Origin: Muribaculaceae bacterium
Lineage (GTDB): Bacteria > Pseudomonadota > Alphaproteobacteria > Rs-D84
Direction of reading: 5' to 3'
Length of the DNA: 5,241 bases
Assembly: GCA_023665245.1 (NCBI GenBank)
Contig: JAMPEH010000185.1
Location: 1 to 5,241 of the forward strand
A model generated the notes under the pieces. The model was given only the letters and a program-made list of their open reading frames with translations, did no database searches and was not told the DNA's origin. Positions 4,315 to 5,241 of this stretch are shown here, piece after piece. Position numbers and translations under genes: made by a program. How positions within the stretch are numbered: the first letter of the stretch is position 1; each line of letters begins with the position of its first letter.

Positions 4315-5241
4315 CTAAAGATCTTCCGACAAATCTTCCGGCGCACGGAGACGCTTCATGGTCTCCGCCACCTCCGCCAGCTCTTCCGGCTCTGTGAGGA
4401 AGAGTCTGGCGGAGGCTTCGATCGCCACGTCCGGCACTTGCCGCTCCCGCAGGAAGGCGGCGTCTTCCCGGCTGACATTTTTCATCTTGCAGTCGTTCAC
4501 GATCTCATTCAGCCTGCCGAAATAGCGCATCAGTTCGTCAAACTGCCGGATTCTGTCGATAACGCACGTGCCGTATTCCTGCCGCTCCAGCATACAGACG
4601 GCGATCACCTGCATGGACAACTTCAACTCGCCCGTGATGTCCGACGCCTCCATCAGCACATCCGGGCGTTTCTCCAGAACACTCAGAAAATACGCTTTCG
4701 CCCCCGCCAGGTCTCCCCTGGAAAAATAATCCGCCAGCCGCTCTTTCATCCGCCGCGTCTCGTATTTTTCCCCGGTCATGCCAACCTTGCATTCGTACGC
4801 CCGCAGACCCTTCACCTCCACCCAGACCATCAGCAAAAACTCCGACAAAAACCCAAACACCCGCTTGTGATAATCGTCGTATCCGCTGGGATCGATCTTT
4901 TTTTCCACCTCGAAAAAAATGGAGAAGAGCCATGCGGCATACTCGTCGTAGAGCTTCTTGGACGAGACCATCATGTTGCCAAAATAGGTGCCGTTTCCAT
5001 GGACGAGACGCTCAAATGCATCGTAGTATTCCGGGTACATCCGCCGGATCACCTCCCCGGTGGCAACCAGGTCGAACACGTTGTAGTCGCTCGCGTAGCC
5101 GTCGAAGTAGGAAAAGTTCAGCTTTAATTTTTTGGAGACAATCATGTCGTACTCCCGCAGGATGGAGAGATAATCCTTCTCGCAAAGGATCCTGCCCTCC
5201 TCCGTGCAGAAATACCTTCTGTAATGGCAGACGCCCACATA
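4315..5241 (-). CDS. DUF4422 glycosyltransferase-like protein, 5' end outside window
   Basis: The reading frame is open to the window edge; the first visible codons read Y-V-GVCHYRRYF. The GTG at 5238 lies inside the conserved motif and is an internal valine, so the gene starts beyond the edge. About 309 residues are visible. The first 150 or so match the DUF4422 pattern found in capsule and surface-polysaccharide loci: GVCHYRRYF, a LREYDMIV segment, YPEYYDAF (about 68-75), YFGNMM (85-90), then KLYDEYAAWLFSIFFEVEKKID (95-116) and KRVFGFLSEFLLMVWVE (125-141). The family is expected to transfer sugars to surface glycans in the cytoplasm or at the inner membrane face; the substrate cannot be told. 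The remaining 155 residues are helical, begin with a TGEKYETRRMKERL segment, and are not part of DUF4422 as I know it. Flagellin glycosylation is conceivable given the neighbourhood, but it is speculative. Confidence 0.82.
   Translation of the reverse strand, partial: YVGVCHYRRYFCTEEGRILCEKDYLSILREYDMIVSKKLKLNFSYFDGYASDYNVFDLVATGEVIRRMYPEYYDAFERLVHGNGTYFGNMMVSSKKLYDEYAAWLFSIFFEVEKKIDPSGYDDYHKRVFGFLSEFLLMVWVEVKGLRAYECKVGMTGEKYETRRMKERLADYFSRGDLAGAKAYFLSVLEKRPDVLMEASDITGELKLSMQVIAVCMLERQEYGTCVIDRIRQFDELMRYFGRLNEIVNDCKMKNVSREDAAFLRERQVPDVAIEASARLFLTEPEELAEVAETMKRLRAPEDLSEDL

Noticed and set aside
4438..5127. 229-codon + strand open frame opposite the DUF4422 gene
   Set aside because: Its His/Leu/Pro/Gln-rich composition is typical of antisense translation, and the - strand frame carries conserved motifs.
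5236..5238. GTG as the start of the DUF4422 gene
   Set aside because: It lies within the conserved motif preceding GVCHYRRYF and the frame stays open to the edge, so the gene is truncated by the window.
1..5241. CRISPR array, tRNA or rRNA genes
   Set aside because: No regularly spaced repeats of CRISPR type, no tRNA cloverleaf and no rRNA-like sequence were seen on either strand.

Overview
The window looks like a stretch of chromosome from a motile, moderately GC-rich Firmicute, most likely a gut Lachnospiraceae (Roseburia/Lachnospira/Eubacterium type). The evidence is the flagellin ends (VVQHNITAMNSNRML start, NQLALSLLG end), csrA directly upstream of flagellin as in Firmicute motility loci, a DUF3298-type surface lipoprotein, and strong GGAGG Shine-Dalgarno sites. 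This placement rests on family resemblance, not on a search.

Left part (1-1620, + strand): a compact motility unit. A divergent csrA (82-360) is followed by a structured 193-nt leader and a short flagellin gene, fliC/hag (554-1504). The leader carries a near-ideal CsrA target: an 8-bp hairpin presenting AGGA in its loop (510-529). A second CsrA-like GGA motif lies inside the flagellin Shine-Dalgarno, 23 nt further on. This suggests that the regulator represses flagellin translation by bridging two sites, as CsrA does on B. subtilis hag. A very strong intrinsic terminator (1544-1578) closes the unit. Two inverted copies of a 43-bp palindromic repeat (38/43 identical) flank the whole csrA-fliC cassette.

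Middle (1621-2880): short repeats and palindromes, then a 258-aa gene of unknown function on the - strand (1738-2514) with its own sigma-A-like promoter. Between it and the next gene is what appears to be a decayed small holin-like toxin gene (2663-2764, - strand), with a good ribosome-binding site but an in-frame stop at codon 9.

Right part (2881-5241): a 461-aa secreted lipoprotein with DUF4163/DUF3298 (RsiV/PdaC-like) features and a Ca-binding-type DxNxDxxxD loop (2881-4266, +). It converges on a 5'-truncated DUF4422 glycosyltransferase-like gene (4315 to the right edge, -) with an unassigned helical C-terminal half. The last two genes point to cell-surface functions. Nothing in the sequence shows that they act together with the flagellin unit.

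The most interesting signals are the CsrA-target hairpin next to a CsrA that lacks the usual N-terminal arginines, the inverted dispersed repeats around the cassette, the toxin remnant, and the unassigned 258-aa protein.
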